DNA of 32,687 nucleotides from Alphaproteobacteria bacterium UBA6149 (GTDB lineage: Bacteria > Pseudomonadota > Alphaproteobacteria > Rickettsiales > UBA998): assembly GCA_002423155.1 (NCBI GenBank), contig DIUV01000030.1:42200-74886 (forward strand). Reading direction: 5' to 3'. Below, one piece after another: positions 24,214-31,836 of the stretch. A program made the position numbers and the translations under genes. How positions within the stretch are numbered: position 1 is the stretch's first letter; every line of letters begins with the position of its first letter. The notes under the pieces were generated by a model that worked only from the letters and a program-made list of their open reading frames with translations, did not search any database and was not told the origin of the DNA.

Positions 24214-24906
24214 GTGATGTGTTTTATGAAGGAAGATAAATTGCATACACCAATTAAGTTGAAAAATCTGCGTCAACGCCGTACCGACCACGAAAAAAAC
24301 TCTGTTGGAGATTATTTTAACGAGACTAACCATCGTTATTATGATCAACGCACCGAGGAAACCGTAATAAATATTTTTTCGGGAAATTGCTATGTTACCG
24401 ATCAGCCTGGTGAAGTAGTGGTAACAATTTTGGGTTCGTGCATTGCCGCTTGTATGCGTGACCCTATTGCCCATGTGGGAGGGATGAACCATTTTTTATT
24501 ACCAGCTTCTGGTGATATTGATGAGGGTAATTCTTTTCGTTTTGGCTTATTTGCCATGGAACAGCTTATAAATGAATTAATGAAACGTGGAGCGCAAAAA
24601 GAACGTTTGGAAATAAAATTATTTGGAGGGGGAAATGTTTTGCAAAATAACAGCAAAGACCCAGTGGGAGACAGAAATATAGCCTTTGTCAGGGAGTTTT
24701 TGCACAAAGAAGGATTGGAAATTGCTGCGGAAGATTTAGGGGGAAATTATCCGCGTAGAGTGCATTATTATACTGATTCAGGACGAGTTTTATTGCGAAA
24801 ATTACGTCGAGAAGAAGATTCAATAATCATAGATAAAGAAAAACAATATATTAAAAAACTACAACAAAACAACGCAGAATACTCGGACGTAGAATTATTT
24901 GAATAA
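24214..24906 (+). CDS. cheD: chemoreceptor glutamine deamidase CheD
   Basis: CheD deamidates glutamines on chemotaxis receptors and can interact with CheC. The catalytic set is present: Thr71 and Cys76 in VVTILGSCIAACMRDP and His93 in GGMNHFLLP. FGGGNVL and GRVLLRKL complete the family pattern. 230 residues counted from GTG 24214; ATG 24217 and ATG 24226 are alternatives, and no clear ribosome site decides between them. A C-terminal polar extension of about 25 residues is unusual. It is first of three same-strand genes with the STAS and REC-PP2C genes. No other che gene is in the window. Confidence 0.92.
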   Translation: MMCFMKEDKLHTPIKLKNLRQRRTDHEKNSVGDYFNETNHRYYDQRTEETVINIFSGNCYVTDQPGEVVVTILGSCIAACMRDPIAHVGGMNHFLLPASGDIDEGNSFRFGLFAMEQLINELMKRGAQKERLEIKLFGGGNVLQNNSKDPVGDRNIAFVREFLHKEGLEIAAEDLGGNYPRRVHYYTDSGRVLLRKLRREEDSIIIDKEKQYIKKLQQNNAEYSDVELFE

Positions 24907-24939
24907 TTTTAAAACTATAATTTTTAGGGGGAAATGTAC

Positions 24940-25245
24940 ATGGAGTTTAGTAAAAACATAGAGAGGGGGATGTTATCTGTAGTTTTAAGTGGCAGATGTA
25001 CATTTATCGATCAACAATATGTTCAGCAGATAGAAAATGATTTAGAAGCTAATGAATTATCCAATATACAAATGGATTTAACTAATCTAAATTTTATAGA
25101 TTCTTCCAGCTTGGGAATGTTGATAGCTTTACAAAACAAAGCTAAAACTAAAAATATAGATATATCCTTATTACATCCTACTGGTCAGGTAAAAAGGGTT
25201 TTGAATATTACAAAATTAGATAAAATTTTTACAATCATAGACTAA
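24940..25245 (+). CDS. STAS-domain anti-sigma factor antagonist-like protein
   Basis: 101 residues, a single STAS domain: DLTNLNFIDSSSLGMLIALQNKA contains the serine cluster DSSSLG that is phosphorylated in SpoIIAA/RsbV-type proteins, followed by KVLNITKLDKIFTI-like RVLNITKLDKIFTIID. I chose ATG 24940 because AGGGGGA sits about 7 nt upstream; ATG 24934 is too close to it. The next gene encodes a PP2C phosphatase that could dephosphorylate this serine. The matching anti-sigma kinase is not in the window. Confidence 0.88.
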   Translation: MEFSKNIERGMLSVVLSGRCTFIDQQYVQQIENDLEANELSNIQMDLTNLNFIDSSSLGMLIALQNKAKTKNIDISLLHPTGQVKRVLNITKLDKIFTIID

Positions 25246-25255
25246 AACAACCATT

Positions 25256-26416
25256 ATGAAATCATCTAAGATACTTATTATAGACGATAGTGAATTTAGT
25301 CGTGAGATTGTTGCGCAGATTTTGCGCTCGCATGGAATGGAAAATATATTATTGGCAAATGATGGTCAACAGGGATTAGATATATTAAAACGTGAAAAAC
25401 CAGATTTGGTAATAACCGATTTAATCATGCCTGTTATGGATGGTTATGAGTTTTGTCGTCAGGTGCGCTCTTCAAAAGAATTTGCTGATTTAGTTATTAT
25501 TGTGATGACTGCTATAGAAGAACCAGAAAAACGTGCTTTATGCTTCCGTGATGGTGCGAGCGATTTATTAGTAAAACCCATAAATTCCGAAGAATTAATT
25601 GCCCGTGTGAATGCGCATTTAGAACGTCAGATTATGCTCATTAAGATGCGTAGTTATAATAATCGTGTGGAAGAAGAGTTAGAAGCCGCTCGGCAAATGC
25701 AGCTGCATATAATTCCTTCTGCTAATCACATTGCCAATATAGAAAAGCAATTTTCTTTAAATATTGGTCATTATTTTGCTGCATCTACGGAACTAAGTGG
25801 AGATTTATGGGGAATACTTCCCTTAGAAGCTAATAAATTTTCTGTATATATGGTTGATTTTACAGGACATGGATTAATCGCTTCGATGAACACTTTTCGT
25901 ATGCATAGTCTTATGCGTGGATTAGAAAAAAAGCACAAAACTCCTGGTAAATATCTTTCTCATTTAAATAATGAATTATGTCATATTTTACAAACAGGGC
26001 AGTTTGCCACTATGTTTTATGGTATTTTTGATTTAGAAAATAATAGTATAGATTATGCCTCGGCTGCCAGCCCATCCCCCATAATTTTTTCCGACCAAAA
26101 GATGATATTCTTAGATGGATCTGGATTACCCTTAGGAGTTTGTTTAAACGAGGATTATCCAACACGCACAGTAAACTTCAATCCACAAGACATATTTTTT
26201 GCTTATAGCGATGCTTTAATCGAAAAAACTGATGGCAATAAAAATATTTATAATGAACAGCGTTTGCTGGAATTTTGTGAAAACTATTTAGACCAACTAC
26301 CTCAACCTAATTTGCAAAAATTCTGTGCTGATATATTAAAACATTATTTTAATGAGGAAGAGGGAGAAAACTTAGAAGATGATTTAACTATGTTTATGCT
26401 CAGATGTCATGGATAG
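25256..26416 (+). CDS. response regulator with PP2C/SpoIIE phosphatase output
   Basis: 386 residues. Receiver domain at 1-122 with acidic pocket IIDD (9-11), phosphoacceptor Asp55 (VITDLIMP), Thr85 and Lys107 (LLVKP). A coiled linker (about 125-155, EEELEAARQMQLHIIP) leads into a PP2C/SpoIIE domain with metal residues in LSGDLWG (Asp183) and VDFTGHG (Asp201), plus GLPLGV and the C-terminal EDDLTMFML. The architecture is that of RsbU/HsbR-type proteins. Phosphorylation would switch the phosphatase, which would act on the STAS protein encoded just upstream (10-bp gap). Convergent with cysW, 3 bp between stops. Confidence 0.92.
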   Translation: MKSSKILIIDDSEFSREIVAQILRSHGMENILLANDGQQGLDILKREKPDLVITDLIMPVMDGYEFCRQVRSSKEFADLVIIVMTAIEEPEKRALCFRDGASDLLVKPINSEELIARVNAHLERQIMLIKMRSYNNRVEEELEAARQMQLHIIPSANHIANIEKQFSLNIGHYFAASTELSGDLWGILPLEANKFSVYMVDFTGHGLIASMNTFRMHSLMRGLEKKHKTPGKYLSHLNNELCHILQTGQFATMFYGIFDLENNSIDYASAASPSPIIFSDQKMIFLDGSGLPLGVCLNEDYPTRTVNFNPQDIFFAYSDALIEKTDGNKNIYNEQRLLEFCENYLDQLPQPNLQKFCADILKHYFNEEEGENLEDDLTMFMLRCHG

Positions 26417-26419
26417 GTT

Positions 26420-27253
26420 TTAGTGCGATTGTTTTATATAGCGAGCCTCTAAAAACATTTTTAATAACAAAGTAATCATCGCAAAAATAGTCAGTATGGA
26501 GGCAACTGCGAAAGCGGCGACGAAATTATACTCATTATATAATATTTCTACATGCAGCGGAATTGTGTTGGTTTCACCCTTTATATGACCAGAAACTACA
26601 GAAATTGCCCCAAATTCTCCCATAGCACGGGCGGTGCATAATAATACCCCATATAATAATCCCCATTTTATATTGGGTAGGGTAATTTTACGAAACATTT
26701 GCCAACCTGAAGCACCGAGCAAAATTGCCGCTTCTTCCTCTTCTGATCCTTGTTCTTGCATAAGCGGAATCAGTTCGCGAGCTACGAAAGGAAAAGTTAC
26801 GAAAACAGTAGCCAATACCATACCCGGAACGGCATAAATCATTTGAATACCCTGTTCTTGTAACCAGCCGCCTAACACAGCGTTACTGCCAAAAAGCAAT
26901 ACATAGATTACTCCTGATATAACTGGAGATACAGAAAAGGGTAAGTCAATCAAAGTAATCAGGAGGTTTTTACCCCAAAAATCAAATTTAGCAATTGACC
27001 AACTAGCAACAATCCCAAAAACAATGTTAAACGGCACCGCAATTGCCGTAACCAGCAAAGTAAGGCGTAGAGCGGCGAGAGCGTTTTCTTCGATTATACT
27101 ATCTTTGTAAACATTAAATCCTTTGCGTAATGCTTCTACAAATACGGTTGCTAGGGGTAAAACAATTAATACTCCCACAAACAACATCGCAAGCGTTATT
27201 AATAAACAACGCATCCAAGTTGGCTCACCAATAACTGAACGGAATTTTGTCAT
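26420..27253 (-). CDS. cysW: sulfate/thiosulfate ABC transporter permease CysW
   Basis: 277 residues with about six membrane helices and the ABC-permease EAA loop EEAAILLGASGWQMFRKITLPNIKWG. LPLATVFVEALRKG near the N-terminus, FNIVFGIVASW, DLPFSVSPVISGV and RAMGEFGAISVVSGH are typical of CysW. With CysT it forms the inner-membrane channel for sulfate uptake. The ATG directly abuts the cysT stop. No cysA ATPase gene follows; the next gene is convergent. The ATPase must be encoded elsewhere. Confidence 0.93.
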   Translation of the reverse strand: MTKFRSVIGEPTWMRCLLITLAMLFVGVLIVLPLATVFVEALRKGFNVYKDSIIEENALAALRLTLLVTAIAVPFNIVFGIVASWSIAKFDFWGKNLLITLIDLPFSVSPVISGVIYVLLFGSNAVLGGWLQEQGIQMIYAVPGMVLATVFVTFPFVARELIPLMQEQGSEEEEAAILLGASGWQMFRKITLPNIKWGLLYGVLLCTARAMGEFGAISVVSGHIKGETNTIPLHVEILYNEYNFVAAFAVASILTIFAMITLLLKMFLEARYIKQSH

Positions 27254-28075
27254 TTATTTCAGCATCCTACGTTGCAACAGATTGATTATGCCTAAGAGTA
27301 TAAAAGAGGCAACCAGCATAACCACCGCAATGGCAGTTGCACCAGCATAATCATATTGTTCTAATTTAGTTATAATAATCAAAGGGACAATCTCGGAAAC
27401 TCCCGGCATATTCCCGGAGATAAAAATCACTGAACCATATTCTCCGAGTGCGCGAGCAAATGCCATGGCAAACCCCGTCAGCAAAGCAGGGCGTAAATAG
27501 GGTAAAATAATTTTGTACATTACCTTCCAGCGCGAAGCGCCTAAAGAAGCGGCGGCTTCTTCTACTTCTTTTTCCATATCTTCCAGCAATGGCTGCACAG
27601 TACGCACCACAAAAGGAATCCCAATAAATACCAGCGCAATCGCAATGCCAATAGGAGTATAAGCAATTTTTATACCCAGCGGCATAAAATACTGCCCAAT
27701 CCAACCATTTGGGGCATAAAGTGCGGCGAGGGCGATACCCGCTACGGCGGTGGGTAGGGCAAAGGGTAAATCGACCAATGCATCCAACAAACGCTTACCC
27801 CAAAAATTATAACGTACCAACACCCACGCAACAATAAATCCAAAAAACACATTGATTAAAGCAGCAATTAGCGAAAGCCCAAAAGTTATTTTATAAGCAT
27901 GTAAAATACGCGGCTCTGTAACAATACTCCAAAAATTCACTAACCCAAGGCTTGCACTTTTAAAAAACAATCCCGAAAGGGGAATAATTACAATCACGCT
28001 CAAATACAGCAATGTAAAGAACATGGTAATACCAAATCCCGGAAGGATAGAAGGTCTGCGAAAAGTTAGGCTCAT
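27254..28075 (-). CDS. cysT: sulfate/thiosulfate ABC transporter permease CysT
   Basis: 273 residues, about six membrane helices. ILPGFGITMFFTLLYLSVIVIIPL opens the protein as in CysT/CysU, followed by FGFIVAWVLVRYNFWGKRLLDALVDLPFALPTAVAGI, the EAA loop EEAAASLGASRWKVMYKIILPYLRPA and RALGEYGSVIFISGNMP. It is the CysW partner. A 280-bp gap filled by a large palindrome separates it from the upstream sbp gene on the same strand. Confidence 0.94.
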   Translation of the reverse strand: MSLTFRRPSILPGFGITMFFTLLYLSVIVIIPLSGLFFKSASLGLVNFWSIVTEPRILHAYKITFGLSLIAALINVFFGFIVAWVLVRYNFWGKRLLDALVDLPFALPTAVAGIALAALYAPNGWIGQYFMPLGIKIAYTPIGIAIALVFIGIPFVVRTVQPLLEDMEKEVEEAAASLGASRWKVMYKIILPYLRPALLTGFAMAFARALGEYGSVIFISGNMPGVSEIVPLIIITKLEQYDYAGATAIAVVMLVASFILLGIINLLQRRMLK

Positions 28076-28115
28076 TTTTGGTTATTATCTTTTAAAGTTT
28101 TTATAATATTGACCA

Positions 28116-28351
28116 CTCTACACGACAGTAAGGTTAATAAGGCTGCAATGTATTGAATAATGATAGTTTTTCTGCGCTATCGGTTGTCATCCCCGCCTTG
28201 TGCGGGGATCTCAGGACACAAAAAAGACCGAATTTGTAGCCCTAGATCCCCGCACAAGGCGGGGATGACAACCGACAGTTCAAAGCAATACCTTTAAATA
28301 TTCTTATTATTCAATGCATTGTAGCCTTATTAATATTGCTGTCGTGTAGTG
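28116..28351. repeat. large palindromic element (family 2), 28.2-kb copy with inverted termini
   Basis: Inner arms are perfect 32-bp inverted repeats: 28180-28211 and 28244-28275, with a 32-nt spacer. Each arm contains CCCCGC-CTTGT-GCGGGG. Outer arms are also inverted, imperfect: CTACACGACAG (28118-28128) against CTGTCGTGTAG (28339-28349), and TTAATAAGGCTGCAATGTAT against ATGCATTGTAGCCTTATTAA. The whole is a MITE-like palindrome. It fills the gap between sbp and cysT. Confidence 0.88.
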
Positions 28352-28355
28352 TACA

Positions 28356-29372
28356 TTATTTCTTATAAATTTCATCAAAAACCCCACCATCCGCAAAATG
28401 TTTTTTCTGCACTGCTTCCCAACCGCCAAAATCACTAATGCTGGTCATTTTCAACTCAGGAAAGTCTTTTTTATGTTGGGCAAATATTTCGGCATTGCTG
28501 GGGCGGAAAAAATGTTTGGCGGCTAGTTCTTGGGCTTCGTTGGAGTATAGATAAGTCAGATATTCTTTCGCCACTATACTCGTCCCATGCTTTTGAGCAT
28601 TTTTTTCGACTACGGCAACCGGCGGTTCAGCTTTTATGCTGATGGAAGGATAAATAATTTCAAATTTTCCGCTGGTAAATTCACGTTTTGCTAAATGCGC
28701 TTCATTTTCCCAAGTTATCAATACATCACCAATGCCACGTTGAGCAAAAGTGGTAGTTGCTCCACGCGCTCCTGCATCTAAAATTGGCACTTGTTTATAT
28801 AATTTGCTAATAAAATCCTGCGCAGATTTTTCATCTGCTTGTGGTTGTTGTAAAGCATATCCCCACGCTGCCATATAGTTCCAACGTGCGCCACCTGAAG
28901 TTTTGGGATTAGGGGTAATAACTTGTACGTCTGTTTTTAATAAATCTCCCCAATCTTTGATTTGTTTGGGATTTCCCGCATGCACTAAAAACACAATTGT
29001 TGAAGTAGAAGGCGAGCTATTATTGGGCAGTTCTTTCTGCCAATTAGCTGCCAATAATTTGCCCTTGCTAGAAATATTATCAATATCATAAGACAATGCG
29101 AGAGTAACTACATCCGCAGGTAGCCCGTCAATCACCGAGCGTGCTTGTTTACCAGAACCACCATTTGATTGTTTTATTTTTAAATTTTGTTGGTGCTCTT
29201 TCAACCATTTCGCGGCAAATATTTTATTGTAGTCCTCATAGAACTCCCGCGTTGGGTCGTAGGATACATTCAATATTTGCAAATCATCCGCCGCTTGCGC
29301 CGCAGGAGATAAACCGCTTAACAATAATAAGGTTAATAACTTAATATTATTTTTTAAATTAAAGAATTTCAT
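28356..29372 (-). CDS. sbp: periplasmic sulfate-binding protein
   Basis: 338 residues from ATG 29372, chosen because GGAG lies 6 nt upstream; a start 12 codons earlier would include no better signal. Signal peptide about 1-27 (LLTLLLLSGLSPAAQA-AD). The Sbp/CysP family hallmark ILNVSYDPTREFYEDYNKIF is near the mature N-terminus, followed by IKQSNGGSGKQARSVIDGLPADVVTLAL, NPKTSGGARWNYMAAWGYAL, GARGATTTFAQRGIGDVLITWENEA and a C-terminal FADGGVFDEIYKK. It binds sulfate for CysTW. Confidence 0.94.
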   Translation of the reverse strand: MKFFNLKNNIKLLTLLLLSGLSPAAQAADDLQILNVSYDPTREFYEDYNKIFAAKWLKEHQQNLKIKQSNGGSGKQARSVIDGLPADVVTLALSYDIDNISSKGKLLAANWQKELPNNSSPSTSTIVFLVHAGNPKQIKDWGDLLKTDVQVITPNPKTSGGARWNYMAAWGYALQQPQADEKSAQDFISKLYKQVPILDAGARGATTTFAQRGIGDVLITWENEAHLAKREFTSGKFEIIYPSISIKAEPPVAVVEKNAQKHGTSIVAKEYLTYLYSNEAQELAAKHFFRPSNAEIFAQHKKDFPELKMTSISDFGGWEAVQKKHFADGGVFDEIYKK

Positions 29373-29396
29373 AAATATCTCCATACTAGAATTATG

Positions 29397-29436
29397 AGCC
29401 AAACCCAAATTATAATAGCCAAACCCAAATTATAAT
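29397..29436. repeat. 20-bp exact tandem duplication upstream of sbp
   Basis: AGCCAAACCCAAATTATAAT occurs twice head to tail (29397-29416 and 29417-29436), the second copy running on for two more matching bases. Read toward sbp each unit starts with ATTATAAT, which contains a TATAAT hexamer. A TTGACA hexamer (29467-29462 on the minus strand) lies further upstream, though not at standard spacing to either TATAAT. Confidence 0.8.
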
Positions 29437-29539
29437 AGATTGTTACCTGATATAGTTAGTTTGTCAAATTATGTCTTTGCGTATGACTAGTGGAGCTTGT
29501 ATAAACGCTTTAACATAATAGAGTCTAAGGAGAACGGTC

Positions 29540-30154
29540 ATTACTAATCATTTACATATTGGCGATTTGCCCGATGGGTTGAATCTGGGTAATTGCATTG
29601 CGGTGGATACCGAGGCGATGGGGTTAAATAATCTGCGTGATCGTTTGTGTGTAGTACAAATTTCCGCAGGGGATGGAGATGCGCACGTGGTGCATTTTCC
29701 GAAAGCAGAATATAATGCCCCCAATTTAAAAAAACTTCTTGCTGACCGCAATATCCGCAAATTATATCATTTCGCCCGTTTTGATGTGGCGATTATTGAG
29801 CAATATCTCGGCGTGCGTGCCGCACCATTATATTGCACTCGCACGGCATCGCGCTTGGTGCGAACTTTTACTGATAAGCATGGTCTGAAAGAATTATGTA
29901 AAGATTTGTTGGGGGTAGATATTTCTAAACAACAACAATCTTCTTATTGGGGGGCAGAAACGCTTACTAATGAGCAGGTAGATTATGCCGCTTCGGATGT
30001 TTTGTATTTGCACCGCATAAAAGAAAAATTAGATGTTATGTTAGAGCGTGAAAATCGCGTGCTACTAGCGCAAGAATTGATGGACTGCATACCTGCACGT
30101 TCTAGCTTAGACTTAGCTGGTTGGGCAGATGTAGATATTTTTGCTCATTCGTGA
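29540..30154 (+). CDS. rnd: RNase D-like 3'-5' exoribonuclease, apparent ATT start
   Basis: 204 residues, the short alphaproteobacterial RNase D without HRDC domain. DEDDy motifs: AVDTEAMGL, HFARFDVAII and YAASDVLYLH. It trims tRNA and other RNA 3' ends. In frame there is no ATG, GTG or TTG between the stop at 29519 and TTG 29567. However, an ATT at 29540 sits 7 nt after AAGGAG, and the residues after it (TNHLHIGDLPDGLNLG) match the usual N-terminus of the family. A start at TTG 29567 would remove the conserved LHxGDL and has no ribosome site. kdsD follows after 12 bp. Confidence 0.9.
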   Translation: MTNHLHIGDLPDGLNLGNCIAVDTEAMGLNNLRDRLCVVQISAGDGDAHVVHFPKAEYNAPNLKKLLADRNIRKLYHFARFDVAIIEQYLGVRAAPLYCTRTASRLVRTFTDKHGLKELCKDLLGVDISKQQQSSYWGAETLTNEQVDYAASDVLYLHRIKEKLDVMLERENRVLLAQELMDCIPARSSLDLAGWADVDIFAHS

Positions 30155-30166
30155 GAGTTGTTATAA

Positions 30167-31126
30167 ATGGACGCACAAAAAATAATAAATAGCGGAAAAG
30201 CAACTATTAATCGAGAAATCGAAGGATTACACGCGCTATCAAACGCTTTGGATGCTAATTTTGTCGCCGCGGTAGAATGTATTGCTAATTTAAGTGGTAA
30301 GCTAATCGTTACGGGGATGGGAAAAAGTGGGCATATTGCTCGCAAAATGGCAGCTACTTTTGCCTCTACAGGCACACCTGCCCATTTTGTGCATCCGGCG
30401 GAAGCCAGCCATGGCGATTTAGGCATGATTTGCGTGGGTGATGCGGTTTTGATGTTATCAAACTCGGGCGAAACCGCAGAGTTAGAAAGCATGATTGCTT
30501 ATACACGGCGTTTTGGCATAAAATTAATTGGTATTGCGCGTAGATCTGGTTCTACTTTAGTTTCCGCGGCGGATATTGCTGTGGTGCTGCCCGAAACTCC
30601 CGAAGCATCACCGATTGGTGCGCCGACCACTTCCACCTTGATGATGCTCGCTTATGGGGATGCTTTGGCAATGGCATTATTAGAGCGGCGCGGCTTTACT
30701 GAGGAAGATTTTCATATTTTTCATCCTGGTGGCAAACTAGGCAAGGGATTATTACGTGTGCGTGATATTATGCACCAAGGAATGGAACTACCTTTAGTTT
30801 CTGCAGAAATTTCCATGCAGGAAGTTTTAATGGAAATAACCAGAAAATCTTTTGGTTGCTGTGGAGTCATTGATGAAATGGGTAAGCTAATTGGGGTAAT
30901 AACCGATGGTGATTTACGTCGCCACATGGGGGATAATTTATTGCAGCAAACTGCCAGTACGGTAATGACGCGCAACCCTGCCAGTGTGCGCGGAGAAACT
31001 TTGGCAGCGGAAGCGGTATATAAAATGAATGAGCGCGGCATAACCAGTTTATTTGTGGTAGATGAACAGCAAAAACCCATTGGCATTGTACATATTCATG
31101 ATTGTTTGCGTGCAGGTGTTGCCTAA
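30167..31126 (+). CDS. kdsD: arabinose-5-phosphate isomerase
   Basis: KdsD (KpsF family) converts ribulose 5-phosphate to arabinose 5-phosphate, the first step of Kdo synthesis for LPS. 319 residues: SIS domain about 35-170 (GKLIVTGMGKSGHIARKMAATFASTGTPAHFVHPAEASHGDLG; the catalytic His is in ASHGD) with ETPEASPIGAPTTSTLMMLAYGDALA. Two CBS domains follow (about 200-255 and 265-319). It starts 12 bp after rnd, and its stop shares one base with the lptC start (TAATG). Confidence 0.95.
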   Translation: MDAQKIINSGKATINREIEGLHALSNALDANFVAAVECIANLSGKLIVTGMGKSGHIARKMAATFASTGTPAHFVHPAEASHGDLGMICVGDAVLMLSNSGETAELESMIAYTRRFGIKLIGIARRSGSTLVSAADIAVVLPETPEASPIGAPTTSTLMMLAYGDALAMALLERRGFTEEDFHIFHPGGKLGKGLLRVRDIMHQGMELPLVSAEISMQEVLMEITRKSFGCCGVIDEMGKLIGVITDGDLRRHMGDNLLQQTASTVMTRNPASVRGETLAAEAVYKMNERGITSLFVVDEQQKPIGIVHIHDCLRAGVA

Positions 31127-31749
31127 TGCCTATATTTGCAAAAAAATTGCGTAATCATTCGTATTTTGTGCATTTTTCTAAACTATTATTAGCAGGTTTG
31201 GCATTGGCAATTTTGTTGGCGGTAGGTTTATTACCCAGCTTTCAAAAAGATGGGGCAGGTTTGCGTTTGGCATTTACTTCTGCTCCCACTAATAAAGATG
31301 AAACTAACATACCAATAATGAAAAACCCTCGCTATCAAGGGGTGGATAATAATAATCAGCCTTTTTTAATTACTGCTTTTTATGCCCAGCATAAAGACAA
31401 AGAAACCGTGATATTAAAAAATGTTCATGCTAATCTTGGGGTTAAAGATAATTTGGTAAAAGTTCGCGCGGATGAAGCTAATTATTCAATTTATGAAAAG
31501 CTTCTAACTTTGGTCGGAGGCGTACAACTTTATTATGCAAGTGGTTATCAATTAGAAACCGACGGTGTATTGATAGATATTAACAAAGGCGAGGCAAATA
31601 GCGCAGGTTCTGTTAGTGGAATCGCTCCTTTTGGAACGATAACCGCCAATTCTTTAGCCGCTTATGATAAGGGTGCACGCGTGGTTTTTGTAGGTAAAGT
31701 ACACATGATTTTGCACAGGTATAGTGCTTCTCGTTTAAAATCCTACTAA
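31126..31749 (+). CDS. lptC: LPS export protein LptC with repeat-derived tail
   Basis: 207 residues from ATG 31126, which overlaps the kdsD stop by one base; longer starts upstream lie inside kdsD. One N-terminal membrane anchor (about 18-37, LLLAGLALAILLAVGLLPSF) and a periplasmic beta-jellyroll: NPRYQGVDNNNQPFLITA, LYYASGYQLETDGVLIDINKGEA and VFVGKVHMILH. LptC links LptBFG to LptA. The final ten codons (RYSASRLKSY) are encoded by stem 1 of three-hairpin element B, so the natural C-terminus has probably been replaced. lptA follows after 87 bp. Confidence 0.92.
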   Translation: MPIFAKKLRNHSYFVHFSKLLLAGLALAILLAVGLLPSFQKDGAGLRLAFTSAPTNKDETNIPIMKNPRYQGVDNNNQPFLITAFYAQHKDKETVILKNVHANLGVKDNLVKVRADEANYSIYEKLLTLVGGVQLYYASGYQLETDGVLIDINKGEANSAGSVSGIAPFGTITANSLAAYDKGARVVFVGKVHMILHRYSASRLKSY

Positions 31750-31800
31750 AAAAGGAGCACTATATAGGCTTGTGACTGCAAGCCCACCGCTCGTGCGGTG
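31721..31800 (+). repeat. three-hairpin element, copy B
   Basis: Stem 1 is ATAGTGCTTC (31721-31730) with GGAGCACTAT (31754-31763), one G-T pair. Stem 2 is GGCTTGT-GACT-GCAAGCC (31767-31784). Stem 3 is CACCGC-TCGT-GCGGTG (31785-31800). Compared with copy A there are compensatory pairs in stem 1 (T-A to C-G), stem 2 (A-T to G-C and T-A to C-G) and stem 3 (G-C to A-T). It covers the lptC 3' end and stop, and ends 36 nt before the lptA ATG. Confidence 0.85.
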
Positions 31801-31836
31801 TGAAAAAGAATAATAAATAAAAAAAATAGGGAATTT

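Noticed and set aside
28116..28351. simple Rho-independent terminator of sbp
   Set aside because: The palindrome is far larger than a terminator, has no T-run after the stem, and related copies occur in other contexts.
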